A stretch of 64,000 nt of DNA from Bog-950 sp046329515. Its GTDB lineage: Bacteria; Bacteroidota; Bacteroidia; Chitinophagales; LD1. A model generated the notes under the pieces. The model saw only the letters and a list, made by a program, of their open reading frames with translations, searched no databases and was not told the DNA's origin. The first letter of the stretch is position 1, and each line of letters starts with the position of its first letter. The position numbers and the translations under genes were made by a program. Location: NCBI GenBank assembly GCA_046329515.1, contig JAXLUM010000001.1, forward strand, positions 992,001 to 1,056,000. The letters are read 5' to 3'. Of the stretch, positions 26,385 to 35,557 are shown in pieces.

Positions 26385-29009
26385 ATGAAGATAATAGACA
26401 TTAAAGTGATGAAGGGGCCCAATTATTGGAGCAACAAGCGGCATAAATTGATTGTAATGCGCCTTGACCTTGAGGACCTTGAGCAAAAGCCAACCAATAA
26501 AATTCCCGGATTTTCTGAGCGCATCGAGAAGATGTTTCCTACCATGTATAGCCACCGCTGTAGCGAAGGCCACGAGGGCGGTTTCTTTTCCCGTGTTAAG
26601 GAAGGCACATGGATGGGCCACGTTATTGAGCACATAGCACTGGAAACACAAACCCTGGCAGGTATGGATTGCGGTTTTGGCCGCACGCGCGAAACTTCAA
26701 CACCGGGTGTTTATCACGTAGTGTTTTCCTATTACGAAGAAAAGGCAGGTGTTTTTGCTGCTAAAAGTGCAGTAGCCATTGCTGAAGCCTTAATTGAAGG
26801 TAAAGAGTACGACCTTGCCGGCGATATTCAGAAGTTGAGGGAAATAAGAGAAGAAGAACGTTTAGGGCCATCAACCGGTTCTATAGTTGATGAGGCTATT
26901 AAACGCAACATACCGTGGATACGGTTAAACAGGCATTCATTAGTGCAGCTGGGCTATGGCAAAAATCAAAAGCGCATTCAGGCCACTATCGCCTCCACCA
27001 CTTCATCTATTGCTGTTGAAATTGCCTGCGATAAAGAAGATACAAAGAATTTGTTAGAAGCCGCTGAAGTACCCGTACCACGCGGTTCAGTAATTTATGA
27101 TGAAGACGATTTAAAAGCAGCAATAAACAAAATTGGCTACCCTGTAGTAACCAAACCGCTGGATGGCAACCACGGTAAAGGAGCAACCACCAACATACGC
27201 AACTGGGAAGATGCCCTTGAAGGTATGGCTGCTGCTAAAAAATACTCAAGAGCGGTTATATGCGAAAAATTTATTACCGGGCGCGACCATCGTGTACTGG
27301 TAATAAACTACAAGTTTGTGGCGGCTGCTTTACGCACGCCAGCGGCAGTTATTGGCGATGGGGTTAATTCCATACAGCAACTGATAGATATTGTAAATAG
27401 TGATCCGCGCCGTGGTTATGGCCATGAAAAAGTGCTTACGGCCATTAAGGTGGATGACTTTACGATGAACATTTTAAAGGATAAAGGCCTTACCCTTGAT
27501 TCGGTTTTGAAAAAGGGAGAGGAGCTTTGGTTGAAACCCACCGCTAACCTTTCTACCGGTGGCACGGCTACGGATGTTACTGATTTGGTTCACCCGTCAA
27601 ATGTTATGATGGCCGAGCGCATAGCGCGTATAATTGGCCTAGACATTTGCGGTATTGATATTATGGCTGATGATTTAACGGTGCCTATTACCGAAAATGG
27701 TGGCGCAGTTTTAGAAGTTAACGCTGCCCCCGGCTTCCGCATGCACCTTGACCCTACTGATGGTATTGGCCGCAACGTAGCTGAACCGGTAATTGATATG
27801 CTCTATCCTCCGGGCTCTACTGCGCGTATCCCTATTATAGCGGTTTCAGGTACCAATGGTAAAACAACTACAACGCGTTTAATAGCGCATATAGTTAAGC
27901 AAATGGGGTATAAGGTTGGCTTTACAACTACCGATGGTGTGTATGTGCAGAATCAATTGATGATGCGCGGCGATTGCACCGGCCCTGTAAGTGCTGAATT
28001 TGTGCTAAAGGACCCAACTGTTGATTTTGCAGTACTGGAATGCGCCCGTGGCGGAATATTGCGCGCAGGTTTAGGTTTCCATAATTGCGATATGGCCGTA
28101 GTTACCAATATTGCTGCCGACCATTTAGGCCTGCAAGGCATTGATACACTTGAACAACTGGCGCGCGTAAAAGCGGTTGTTCCAAAGGCAGTATTGCCTG
28201 GCGGTTATGCTGTTTTAAATGCAGATGATGATTTAGTATACAAAATGCGCGAGGAACTGCAGTGCAAAATTGCACTGTTTAGTATGAACGAAGACAGCCC
28301 ACGCATTAAAGAACATTGTGCTACTAATGGCGTTGCCTGTGTATACGAAAACGGCTATATCACTATCTTAAAAGGAGGGTGGAAGATTCGCGTAGATAAG
28401 GTGACTAATGTGCCTATTACCTTTGGTGGCAAGGCTGAGTTTAATATTCAGAATGCTTTGGGCGCTGTGCTTGCCTGTTATCTTTCTGATTTCAAGATTG
28501 AAGACATTAAGCAATCGCTGGAAACCTTTGTACCGTCCCCGGCGCAAACACCGGGCCGTATGAATATGTTCCGCTTCAGGAATTTTACGGTATTGATTGA
28601 TTATGCGCACAATGCCCACGGTATGCATGCTATAGGCAAGTTTGTTCGTAAAGTTGATGCTGCTAAAAAGGTGGGTATTGTTGCCGGCGTTGGCGATAGA
28701 CGCGATGAGGACACTATACAACTGGGCGAAGAAGCCGCAAGAGTATTTGATGAAATAATAATAAGACAGGATAAAAACCTGCGCGGCCGTACGGAAGATG
28801 AGATAATACAGCTTATTACTACCGGCATTCACAACATAGATAAGGGTAAGAAGATTACTGTTTTAAAGCAGGAAGCGGAGGCGATAGACTACGCTATAAA
28901 GAATGCGGAGAAGGGCTCGTTTATAACCATTATAAGCGATGTAGTACCTGATGCCCTTGACCAGGTAATGCGCTATAAAGAAGAAGAGGAAAAGGAAATG
29001 GTTGTATAA
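26385..29009 (+). CDS. cphA: Cyanophycin synthetase
   Basis: 874 residues from the ATG at 26385. Makes multi-L-arginyl-poly-L-aspartate from Asp, Arg and ATP without ribosomes. Domains: N-terminal primer/scaffold domain (about 1-160, with HRCSEGHEGGF and GTWMGHVIEHIALE), ATP-grasp domain (about 210-480; PVVTKPLDGNHGKGATTNI, ICGIDIMADD, LEVNAAPGFRMH), and Mur-ligase domain (about 490-870) with P-loop VSGTNGKTTTTR, ECARGGILRAGLGF and DYAHNAHG. All three active regions look intact, so chain elongation and branching should both work. The polymer is a nitrogen and carbon reserve. The divergent cphB and nearby iaaA complete a synthesis-and-use locus. Confidence 0.95.
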   Translation: MKIIDIKVMKGPNYWSNKRHKLIVMRLDLEDLEQKPTNKIPGFSERIEKMFPTMYSHRCSEGHEGGFFSRVKEGTWMGHVIEHIALETQTLAGMDCGFGRTRETSTPGVYHVVFSYYEEKAGVFAAKSAVAIAEALIEGKEYDLAGDIQKLREIREEERLGPSTGSIVDEAIKRNIPWIRLNRHSLVQLGYGKNQKRIQATIASTTSSIAVEIACDKEDTKNLLEAAEVPVPRGSVIYDEDDLKAAINKIGYPVVTKPLDGNHGKGATTNIRNWEDALEGMAAAKKYSRAVICEKFITGRDHRVLVINYKFVAAALRTPAAVIGDGVNSIQQLIDIVNSDPRRGYGHEKVLTAIKVDDFTMNILKDKGLTLDSVLKKGEELWLKPTANLSTGGTATDVTDLVHPSNVMMAERIARIIGLDICGIDIMADDLTVPITENGGAVLEVNAAPGFRMHLDPTDGIGRNVAEPVIDMLYPPGSTARIPIIAVSGTNGKTTTTRLIAHIVKQMGYKVGFTTTDGVYVQNQLMMRGDCTGPVSAEFVLKDPTVDFAVLECARGGILRAGLGFHNCDMAVVTNIAADHLGLQGIDTLEQLARVKAVVPKAVLPGGYAVLNADDDLVYKMREELQCKIALFSMNEDSPRIKEHCATNGVACVYENGYITILKGGWKIRVDKVTNVPITFGGKAEFNIQNALGAVLACYLSDFKIEDIKQSLETFVPSPAQTPGRMNMFRFRNFTVLIDYAHNAHGMHAIGKFVRKVDAAKKVGIVAGVGDRRDEDTIQLGEEAARVFDEIIIRQDKNLRGRTEDEIIQLITTGIHNIDKGKKITVLKQEAEAIDYAIKNAEKGSFITIISDVVPDALDQVMRYKEEEEKEMVV

Positions 29010-29022
29010 CCGTAATTAATTT

Positions 29023-29058
29023 AAAAACAAAGGGCCGCTTTTGCGGCCCTTTGTTTTT
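29023..29058. terminator. Bidirectional terminator, cphA / membrane protein
   Basis: Perfect 16-bp stem from AAAAACAAAGGGCCGC (29023-29038) with its complement (29043-29058), loop TTTT. A-run and T-run on either side let it end transcription from both converging genes. Confidence 0.92.
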
Positions 29059-29067
29059 ACGAATATG

Positions 29068-29688
29068 TTAAGCTTGTGGTGGATTGCTTGTATCAGGAGA
29101 AGGCGTTTCTTCCTTCTTTTTTCTGAAAATGAAAAACAGTATACCCAGGCCTAAACAGGTAATTACCGTGTTTGAGGCGTTAGAATTTGGCGTTTCTTTA
29201 ACTATATAGATATAGTTCTTATCAAGGTCCAGTGCATCATCCTGTAACAGGTCTTTGTCGTCGCTGTCAACGCTGCCGCGCACCATTCCTTCAATTACCA
29301 CTGCGCCTGTATCAAACTCAAAATTATCTACCTGGCTTACCGGAAAGGTGGTGTCCAACTTTACAATAACCTTGGCTGTTAAGCGCGCATCTTCCAAAGT
29401 ATCCAGGTAATATTCCATTAAGCGCTCCTCGCTAACTACCGGATAAATTATATAGGTAACATTGCCTTTTATACCTAAACGGCTTTTGTATTTATATACA
29501 AAATTGCCCGGGGGAACGGCATTGGTAATGCGCACATATTTATGGTCGCCTAATCCCTTTTTCTCCACCTCATCAATACTTATTGTAAAAGGTTCTTTTT
29601 CTGAAGTAAAGGTGTCGTAATAGCCCTTTAACCCCGCAAATACAAGCACAATGCCTATGATTGTGCCATAAAGTTTAAGTCGTCCCAT
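29068..29688 (-). CDS. Membrane-anchored protein with extracytoplasmic domain, function unknown
   Basis: 206 residues with hydrophobic segments at both ends: LYGTIIGIVLVFAGLKGYY near the N-terminus and TVITCLGLGILFFIFRKKKEE near the C-terminus. The 130 residues between are beta-rich and presumably periplasmic (FTISIDEVEKKGLGDHKYVRITNAVPPGNFVY). The C-terminal tail is Pro/Thr-rich. The start pattern KxVRxxNAxP loosely recalls E3-ligase-like GIDE/BAM domains, but too weakly to assign. Confidence 0.55.
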   Translation of the reverse strand: MGRLKLYGTIIGIVLVFAGLKGYYDTFTSEKEPFTISIDEVEKKGLGDHKYVRITNAVPPGNFVYKYKSRLGIKGNVTYIIYPVVSEERLMEYYLDTLEDARLTAKVIVKLDTTFPVSQVDNFEFDTGAVVIEGMVRGSVDSDDKDLLQDDALDLDKNYIYIVKETPNSNASNTVITCLGLGILFFIFRKKKEETPSPDTSNPPQA

Positions 29689-29854
29689 TGTCCTTTTAGT
29701 TTGGGCTGCATTATAGCTAAAAACCTTTGGGCTTAAAAATTATTACTAAGGCTGTTTGCAAATCCATTGTGCTTCGGTTCTTATGTTTTGATATCAAACT
29801 TCCGTTCCATATCTTTAGAGTACTCAGCATTTTTTTCACTTTAAAATTATTTAT

Positions 29855-30478
29855 ATGGGAACTGTTTACACGTTCATGGCCTCTGGCCGTTCATGCGTTT
29901 TTATATTTCTTCTCTCTTTATGTTTTACCGCGAATGCAACCACGCATACTATCACCATTGGTAACACCGGCTTTTCGCCTTTTACCACCAATGCCGATGT
30001 TGGAGATACAATCTTGTGGACCTGGCAGGCAGGCACCCATACCACCACATCAGGAAGCGTACCAACAGGGGCTGCTACATGGAATGCGCCACTATCCAGT
30101 TCGTCTTCAAGTTTTATGTACGTAATTACCCTTCCCGGCACATATAATTACTTCTGTTCTGTGCACGTAAATATGACGGGTATAATAAACGTGGCGGGCA
30201 ACGGTATTCAACCCCTTTCGCCATTACAGGATATTACGGCTTACCCTCAACCATGTACCAGCCAACTTACTGTTGACTTTAGTAATGCAGAGCTTGGCGC
30301 CGGCACATTAAGCGTTCAGTTAGCAAATGCGGAAGGGCAGGTGTTGTATAACCGTAATGTTGAAGCAGGCGCGAAAAACCTGTTTATAGATGTAGCTAAT
30401 TTGCCCACCGGTATTTATTACTGTGCAGTTACCGCAGGCGAAACTCGTCGCTTATTAAGAGTATTTAAGGGGCAGTGA
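29855..30478 (+). CDS. Secreted cupredoxin (plastocyanin-like) with T9SS C-terminal domain
   Basis: 207 residues. A hydrophobic export segment (CVFIFLLSLCFTANA) precedes a type-1 copper fold of about 90 residues. Ligand candidates are His in GTHTTTS, and Cys, His and Met in YFCSVHVNMTG. The last 75 residues form a sorting domain (ITAYPQPCTSQLTVDF...GIYYCAVTAGETRRLLRVFKG). It is expected to bind copper at or outside the cell surface and could carry electrons, but no partner oxidase is nearby. It converges on the next gene with a 7-base gap. Confidence 0.82.
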   Translation: MGTVYTFMASGRSCVFIFLLSLCFTANATTHTITIGNTGFSPFTTNADVGDTILWTWQAGTHTTTSGSVPTGAATWNAPLSSSSSSFMYVITLPGTYNYFCSVHVNMTGIINVAGNGIQPLSPLQDITAYPQPCTSQLTVDFSNAELGAGTLSVQLANAEGQVLYNRNVEAGAKNLFIDVANLPTGIYYCAVTAGETRRLLRVFKGQ

Positions 30479-30485
30479 AACGGGC

Positions 30486-31415
30486 TTACTTGTTGTAAGC
30501 CAATTTTAGTTTCGACCAGCACTTGGCGTCCTGGCTAAGCGGGTTAATTCCACTTTGTGAGGGCGGAGCCATGGCTGCGTAACTACCGTTGTTGTACCCC
30601 CCATACCCCGGATTGTTAAGGCCATTGTTGTTGTAGCCGGTGTTGTTATAAAGACCTTGCGAACCCAGGTTATTATTAAAGCTGCCCATACCGCTATTGG
30701 GCATAGTCATATTGCTATAGCGGTCATTGTTCTCATCGTCTTTATTATCTTTCTTGCCAATACCTTCAATGGCAGGTTCAACTAAACCAAACTGTACAGC
30801 AAGTGTAGTATCGGCAGGCACCATGCTTCTGTTCAATATTCTGCTTAGTGGTATTTGGTACTCAAGGCACATAATACCAAGCGAATCCCATCCCAGCGAG
30901 GCTTGTATACCATAAGTGTTTTTTATGGAGATGGCATCTCCGTCAATGCCGGCCATGCCATGTGTAACCAGCATATTTTGGTGGGCCAATTCACGTTCCT
31001 TCAGTTTATTTATCCCTTTATTTTGCACCCACGGGTTTTGTTGCTGTTCACTTTGGCTTTCCTGTTCTTCCGGTGCGCCGGGCTTTGTATGGTTGCCTTT
31101 TAAAGGATAGGTAAGGCCCACTGTTTCTTTCTTTTTGCCTTTGGCATCAAACCACATGTTTAATCCTCCTCTGAAAATTCTGTGTTGTGTAGCCTCATCA
31201 TTAACCAGCAAGCATACATACAAGTTAGCAGTATCATTGGCAACGGCAAATTGCAAATGGGTAACCCCGTCATAATAACGAAAAGGTTGAGGCCATTCCC
31301 CCGCTGAGCCATCAAGGGTTACCGGCTTAGGCGCCCAGTTACTTTGCATATCCTGGGCAGATAAGCCTGCAAAAGCGCCCAGTAGGGCCAGAAATGAAAA
31401 AAACTTCTTAATCAT
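30486..31415 (-). CDS. Secreted protein with CBM9/DOMON-like domain and Asn-Gly-rich tail
   Basis: 309 residues with a signal peptide (MIKKFFSFLALLGAFAGLSAQ). Residues about 25-215 resemble a carbohydrate/heme-binding CBM9-like beta sandwich (VTLDGSAGEWPQPFRYYDG, LQFAVANDTANLYVCLLVND, LCLEYQIPLSRIL). Residues about 225-290 are low complexity, rich in Asn, Gly and Tyr. Family members often bind sugars or redox cofactors; no ligand is claimed here. Confidence 0.6.
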   Translation of the reverse strand: MIKKFFSFLALLGAFAGLSAQDMQSNWAPKPVTLDGSAGEWPQPFRYYDGVTHLQFAVANDTANLYVCLLVNDEATQHRIFRGGLNMWFDAKGKKKETVGLTYPLKGNHTKPGAPEEQESQSEQQQNPWVQNKGINKLKERELAHQNMLVTHGMAGIDGDAISIKNTYGIQASLGWDSLGIMCLEYQIPLSRILNRSMVPADTTLAVQFGLVEPAIEGIGKKDNKDDENNDRYSNMTMPNSGMGSFNNNLGSQGLYNNTGYNNNGLNNPGYGGYNNGSYAAMAPPSQSGINPLSQDAKCWSKLKLAYNK

Positions 31416-31614
31416 TTAGCGCAATGTTCGTAAATTATGGGTAATACTACTATACCCTTCTCTTTTGTTGCAATTTTTATGAAGTGCCTAATGCCCCTCT
31501 ATAGGAAAAGTAACTGCTGTTTAAGAAATTTTGTACCGCTAAATTTTTATGAATTCCATGGGTTGCCAACGTCTAAGCGTTCGTATATTGTTTACGCTAA
31601 ACCCAAATCCACAC

Positions 31615-32466
31615 ATGAAAATCTATTCCCTAACGCTATTGCTGTGCTTATTAAGCATTGGCAGTTTTGCGCAAACTGATGCCGCAAAAAAGTCCGCATC
31701 AAGAGGTACTACCCAATCTGCTGACGACATTCCGAACATCGATATTGACTCGGCCAGCATTGTGCTTACGATTCCGTCTTCGGCAACCGATGGAACCAAT
31801 GGCGCAGGATTGGCCTATGACCCTGTAAAAAAGCTCTACTATTCCGCTTTTGCCGGTAATGTTAGCTACCCAATGGTAGTTTTTGATGCCAAAGGCAACG
31901 TAGTATCCGCTGATGCCTCAACCATTATTGATGTACGCGGTTTATGGTATAACGCTAAAACTTCTTCCATTGAGGCGAATGGTTATGCCGAATTCGGAAT
32001 AGTAAAATATGCGTTTGATAAGAAAGGCATACCGGTTTCTACTACACCTATATTCAGCGGTAAAAATCAACCTGATGATAATTCTGTAGGGGTATTTGAC
32101 CCCGTGCACAACGAAATTCTGTTTTTAGAGATGGATGAGAATTATGCCACTATTTACCGTTATAGCCGCAGTACGGGTAAAGAAGTTGGCAAAATAGAAT
32201 TAGATGAGTTGGATTACCTGGGCTCGTATAACAACACTGCCATAGCTTACACCGGTATTAAAGGTGCTGAAATTGCCATTGTTGATTATGAGGTGGCTAT
32301 TATTTACCTGTTTGATGTAAGCAGTGGTAAAATGGTTAAGCAGGTAACTCTGCCACTGGATGCAGTAGTAGAAGAGCGCTTCAATTTTACATTCACCAAC
32401 GGCATGTTTTGGTTTTTTGATACAGCATACCGCGAGTGGGTGGGTTATAAAATGCCTAAACAGTAA
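31615..32466 (+). CDS. Secreted beta-propeller-like protein, function unknown
   Basis: 283 residues from the ATG at 31615, which begins the signal peptide MKIYSLTLLLCLLSIGSFAQ. The mature part is beta-rich with repeated units such as GAGLAYDPVKKLYYSAFAGN and DNSVGVFDPVHNEILFLEMDEN, consistent with a propeller. No enzymatic motif was recognised. Confidence 0.6.
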   Translation: MKIYSLTLLLCLLSIGSFAQTDAAKKSASRGTTQSADDIPNIDIDSASIVLTIPSSATDGTNGAGLAYDPVKKLYYSAFAGNVSYPMVVFDAKGNVVSADASTIIDVRGLWYNAKTSSIEANGYAEFGIVKYAFDKKGIPVSTTPIFSGKNQPDDNSVGVFDPVHNEILFLEMDENYATIYRYSRSTGKEVGKIELDELDYLGSYNNTAIAYTGIKGAEIAIVDYEVAIIYLFDVSSGKMVKQVTLPLDAVVEERFNFTFTNGMFWFFDTAYREWVGYKMPKQ

Positions 32467-32545
32467 CAAACTTCATTTTGTGAAACACAAAGGCTAAATA
32501 CGAACAGCCGGCCATTGGTGGCGTAAACATTTCTAAAACCTGTTT

Positions 32546-33055
32546 ATGCCACCAATTACCAACACAAGCACCGGCTACCCCAATAATTACGAGCTGGTAT
32601 TAAATGAATTTAATGTAGCCTGCGATGCCTTAAACAAGAGCATAGTGCAGTTTTACCTGGCCCCTAAAAACTTTTTTAAGAAGGCAGGGCCCTTATTGGA
32701 AAAATTCGTATCCGGCTTTCCCGGTAAAGGAAAGAAGACGGACAAAAAATCACTAAAAACAGTGGTGAAGTTTATGGATGAACTGGATGAGTTTACCCAA
32801 AAAACAATTGAGCTGTATGAAGACCACCGTGTTTATTCTGCCGAAAGCGGTTCTTACTTTGAAAGAGTTAAAGAGCTGACCGAAAAACATAAAAATAATC
32901 CTGCACTGTTCACCCGTGAATTTGCGCAGCTAACCCCGGAATACATTGTGCTGCAAAACGACCTTGGCCTCATTCGCGAAAAGGCCCTAGAGGTAAGCGC
33001 AATGATGAAGGAGTTGGATTTAAAATGGAAAGAATTGAGTTTAAAAATAAAGTAA
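32546..33055 (+). CDS. Small helical protein, function unknown
   Basis: 169 residues, no signal peptide, mostly amphipathic helix with a lysine-rich loop (SGFPGKGKKTDKKSLKT). The second half is coiled-coil-like (SGSYFERVKELTEKHKNN...LIREKALEVSAMMKELDLKWKELSLKIK). No family recognised. Confidence 0.5.
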   Translation: MPPITNTSTGYPNNYELVLNEFNVACDALNKSIVQFYLAPKNFFKKAGPLLEKFVSGFPGKGKKTDKKSLKTVVKFMDELDEFTQKTIELYEDHRVYSAESGSYFERVKELTEKHKNNPALFTREFAQLTPEYIVLQNDLGLIREKALEVSAMMKELDLKWKELSLKIK

Positions 33056-33087
33056 TGTAAGAGTGGTTTTTTGGTTTCACACAGGGC

Positions 33088-33118
33088 CTTCCGGGGGTAA
33101 AACCCTGGAAGCTTTTAT
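33088..33118 (+). terminator. Terminator
   Basis: 9-bp stem CTTCCGGGG (33088-33096) with CCCTGGAAG (33103-33111), one G-T pair, followed by CTTTTATT. Ends the 32546 gene; the rest of the gap to 33220 shows nothing. Confidence 0.75.
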
Positions 33119-33220
33119 TGTTGAGTAACCACCGGGAATGCAAAGAAGAGAAAATCAGTTAGCCATTTCAACCGAGGGTCATTGAATAAACGACCTGTAG
33201 TTGGTAAGGCATGCATGGAG

Positions 33221-33784
33221 TCAAATTTTGCCTTGATCAAGCAGCAGCTTAACCTTTAATATGCTGGCTACGGAAAGCCCATCGCGTATTTCGCCGCGCA
33301 TTACCATTTGGTATACATCTTCAAAAGGTAGTTTCTTAATGGTAATCTGTTCGTCTTCTTCGGGTTCTTCGCCTATATAGGATAGTCCCCTGGCAACATA
33401 AGTTACTGAAACTTCATCGGTAGTGGAGTTGCTTAACTGCATTTCTAATACAGGCGTCATGCTTTCTGCTTTCAGCCCAACTTCTTCTTTCAATTCGCGA
33501 TGAGCCGTATCCAGGGGCAAGGTATCTTCGGGGCAGCCTCCTTCAGGTACTTCCCATTCGTAGCTGTCTAACGGGTAACGATATTGACCAACAATCCAGG
33601 TATTGTTGTTTTCATCTAAAGGGATAATGGCAACTGCAATGATATTGAAGTGCACTACTCCGTAAATGCCGTCTTTACCTGCCGGGTTAAGCACTTTATC
33701 CTCTATAATCCTTATCCATTTATTCTCGTAAATAAGCTTGCTGGCAAGTTTGGTCCATGGGTTTTTAGCAGCATTCTTTTCCAT
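33221..33784 (-). CDS. NUDIX hydrolase, ADP-ribose pyrophosphatase type
   Basis: 187 residues. The NUDIX box GCPEDTLPLDTAHRELKEEVGL keeps the metal-binding REL-x-EE-x-GL core; the first consensus Glu is replaced by Thr. An upstream WIVGQYRYPLDSYEWEVPEGG segment and DEVSVTYVARGL downstream are typical of ADP-ribose/sugar-nucleotide pyrophosphatases. It would hydrolyse ADP-ribose or a similar nucleoside diphosphate derivative. It sits five bases after the methyltransferase stop on the minus strand, so the two are probably cotranscribed with the CDF gene chain. Confidence 0.85.
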   Translation of the reverse strand: MEKNAAKNPWTKLASKLIYENKWIRIIEDKVLNPAGKDGIYGVVHFNIIAVAIIPLDENNNTWIVGQYRYPLDSYEWEVPEGGCPEDTLPLDTAHRELKEEVGLKAESMTPVLEMQLSNSTTDEVSVTYVARGLSYIGEEPEEDEQITIKKLPFEDVYQMVMRGEIRDGLSVASILKVKLLLDQGKI

Positions 33785-33789
33785 ACCAT

Positions 33790-34536
33790 TTATTTAACCC
33801 TGGCTACAATGAAAATAGAAGTGCTTAGTACAGGAGCGGCGGTAGTTTCCGTGTTAAAGATGTTGTTTACCAAAAAGCGCTTCAACTTTCCTTCCTTCAA
33901 AACATCCATGGGTGCGGTAATGTATTTCATCTCTAAAACTTCAAAGCCGCTATTCTCCAATAATTTTTTAATCCGGGACTTGGTGTAAATGCGTGCATTG
34001 GCAAAACGCTCATGTATAAACTTTGGTAGCCAGCTAAAAAACGGAACACGGTTCCATGGCAGTAGTGGTAAACGGGCGCCGTGTGTTTCAAACACCCACC
34101 ATTTGTTAGGAACAGAGATTGCGCAAAGGGCACCGGGCTTTAACCAGCGCGTAAAGCGCTTTACCGTTTCTTCGCTGTTAAAGTGTTCAATTACTTCAAA
34201 GCAAATTAAGCGGTCGTATTTTTTGTCAAGGTCTTCCTTTTCAATATCGCGTATTACTATATCGCAATTTGTAATTCCCTTAGCATCGCGTGTGTTCCTG
34301 AATTCCGCAGTATGGTCAAAAATGTCAACGCCCATGCAGCTTTTCATTTCATCGCTCATTAACAGGAGGGTAGCACCATTGCCGGCACCTATCTCCAATA
34401 GTTCAAGGTTCTTATCACAAAAGCCCGGTATAGCTTTTACCAAACCAACACGGCGGGTTATAATTTTATCGGTGCTGTCGGCGGGTCTGCCTAAATAGTG
34501 TTCTCCTTTAAATAGCGTTTCGTCAACTTTTGTCAT
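33790..34536 (-). CDS. Class I SAM-dependent methyltransferase
   Basis: 248 residues with a Rossmann-type methyltransferase domain. Motif I is LLEIGAGNGATLL (about 46-58), an acidic residue ends strand 2 (GVDIFD), and CFEVIEHF is the post-motif seen in UbiE/Methyltransf_11 enzymes. Substrate not identifiable; lipid, quinone or surface-sugar methylation are possible. It lies between the CDF transporter gene (11 bases) and the NUDIX gene (5 bases) on the minus strand. Confidence 0.8.
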   Translation of the reverse strand: MTKVDETLFKGEHYLGRPADSTDKIITRRVGLVKAIPGFCDKNLELLEIGAGNGATLLLMSDEMKSCMGVDIFDHTAEFRNTRDAKGITNCDIVIRDIEKEDLDKKYDRLICFEVIEHFNSEETVKRFTRWLKPGALCAISVPNKWWVFETHGARLPLLPWNRVPFFSWLPKFIHERFANARIYTKSRIKKLLENSGFEVLEMKYITAPMDVLKEGKLKRFLVNNIFNTETTAAPVLSTSIFIVARVK

Positions 34537-34547
34537 TTCCTTTTTGC

Positions 34548-35555
34548 TTAACCGGCTTCGTCCATCAATCCATGGCGCTTATTCTTCATTACGTTTTCAA
34601 GGTTCCATTCAATACGCCCTTTAAACTCTTCCTTACGCACCTTACAGTCTGCAATAGTGCAAATTTTACACGAAGAAGGCAGGCAGGGGTCTTCATGAAT
34701 GAAAAATTCAACGGTGCCACCGTTAAATTCATTAATGCTGCGGGCTATTTCCTCAATTTCCTCGTGGGCCTGTTCCAACGTGTAATACCAGGGCAGGGTA
34801 ACGTGGCAGTCAATATGCAGGCGTGAACCATACTGAATTATACGCAAGTTGTGCACGTCAATCCAGGCGTTTTTTCGGTTGCGGTTTAGTACATCTATTA
34901 TGGCCTGTATGGTGGTAAGATCCGCCTCATCCATTATTCCCCGTAACGATTTTCTTATGAGCTTAACGCCTGTGTAAATAATAATACCTCCAAAAATTAT
35001 AGCAACTACGTTGTCGAGGTAGTTCAGCTTGGTTAACATTATAAGGCCTAAACCACCTAATATGCCGAAGGAAGAATAGGCATCACTTTTTAAATGTTCG
35101 CCATCTGCTTTAAGGGTTAAAGAATTTTGCTTTTCCGCGGTTTTTACCATCCAAACACCAAGGAAGAAGTTTACTATACCCGATAGCACCACAATGCCAA
35201 TGCCTATATCAAGATGCTCAAGTGTGCGTGGCTCAAAAAAGGCGAAGATTGATTTTATAATTATCAAAAAGCCGGCTACAACAATCAAGGTTCCTTCAAA
35301 GCCGGCAGAAATAAACTCTACTTTGCCGTGCCCATAAGGGTGGTCCTCATCTTTGGGTTTCGATGACAGGTAAAGACTATACAAAGCAAATGCACCGGCT
35401 ACAACATTTATAATGCTTTCCAGCGCATCGGTTAAAATGGTGTTAGAGTGGGTGAGAAGGTAGGCAATGAATTTACTGCCCAAAAGCAGTAGCCCTGCCA
35501 GCAACACCAGCACCTGCATTTTAATCAGCTTCTTATCTTCTTCGCTTCTTGTCAT
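34548..35555 (-). CDS. Cation diffusion facilitator (zinc/iron efflux) transporter
   Basis: About 335 residues from the ATG at 35555. Six membrane helices (first KMQVLVLLAGLLLLGSKFIAYLL) with metal-site acids in SNTILTDALESIIN and DGEHLKSDAYSS, and the conserved HPYGHGKVEF. The cytoplasmic dimerisation domain follows, then a Cys-rich tail CLPSSCKICTIADCKVR that could sense or bind metal. It exports divalent metals by proton antiport; Zn(II) or Fe(II) is most likely. The start lies two bases past the nth stop, indicating one operon. Confidence 0.9.
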   Translation of the reverse strand: MTRSEEDKKLIKMQVLVLLAGLLLLGSKFIAYLLTHSNTILTDALESIINVVAGAFALYSLYLSSKPKDEDHPYGHGKVEFISAGFEGTLIVVAGFLIIIKSIFAFFEPRTLEHLDIGIGIVVLSGIVNFFLGVWMVKTAEKQNSLTLKADGEHLKSDAYSSFGILGGLGLIMLTKLNYLDNVVAIIFGGIIIYTGVKLIRKSLRGIMDEADLTTIQAIIDVLNRNRKNAWIDVHNLRIIQYGSRLHIDCHVTLPWYYTLEQAHEEIEEIARSINEFNGGTVEFFIHEDPCLPSSCKICTIADCKVRKEEFKGRIEWNLENVMKNKRHGLMDEAG

Positions 35556-35557
35556 AC

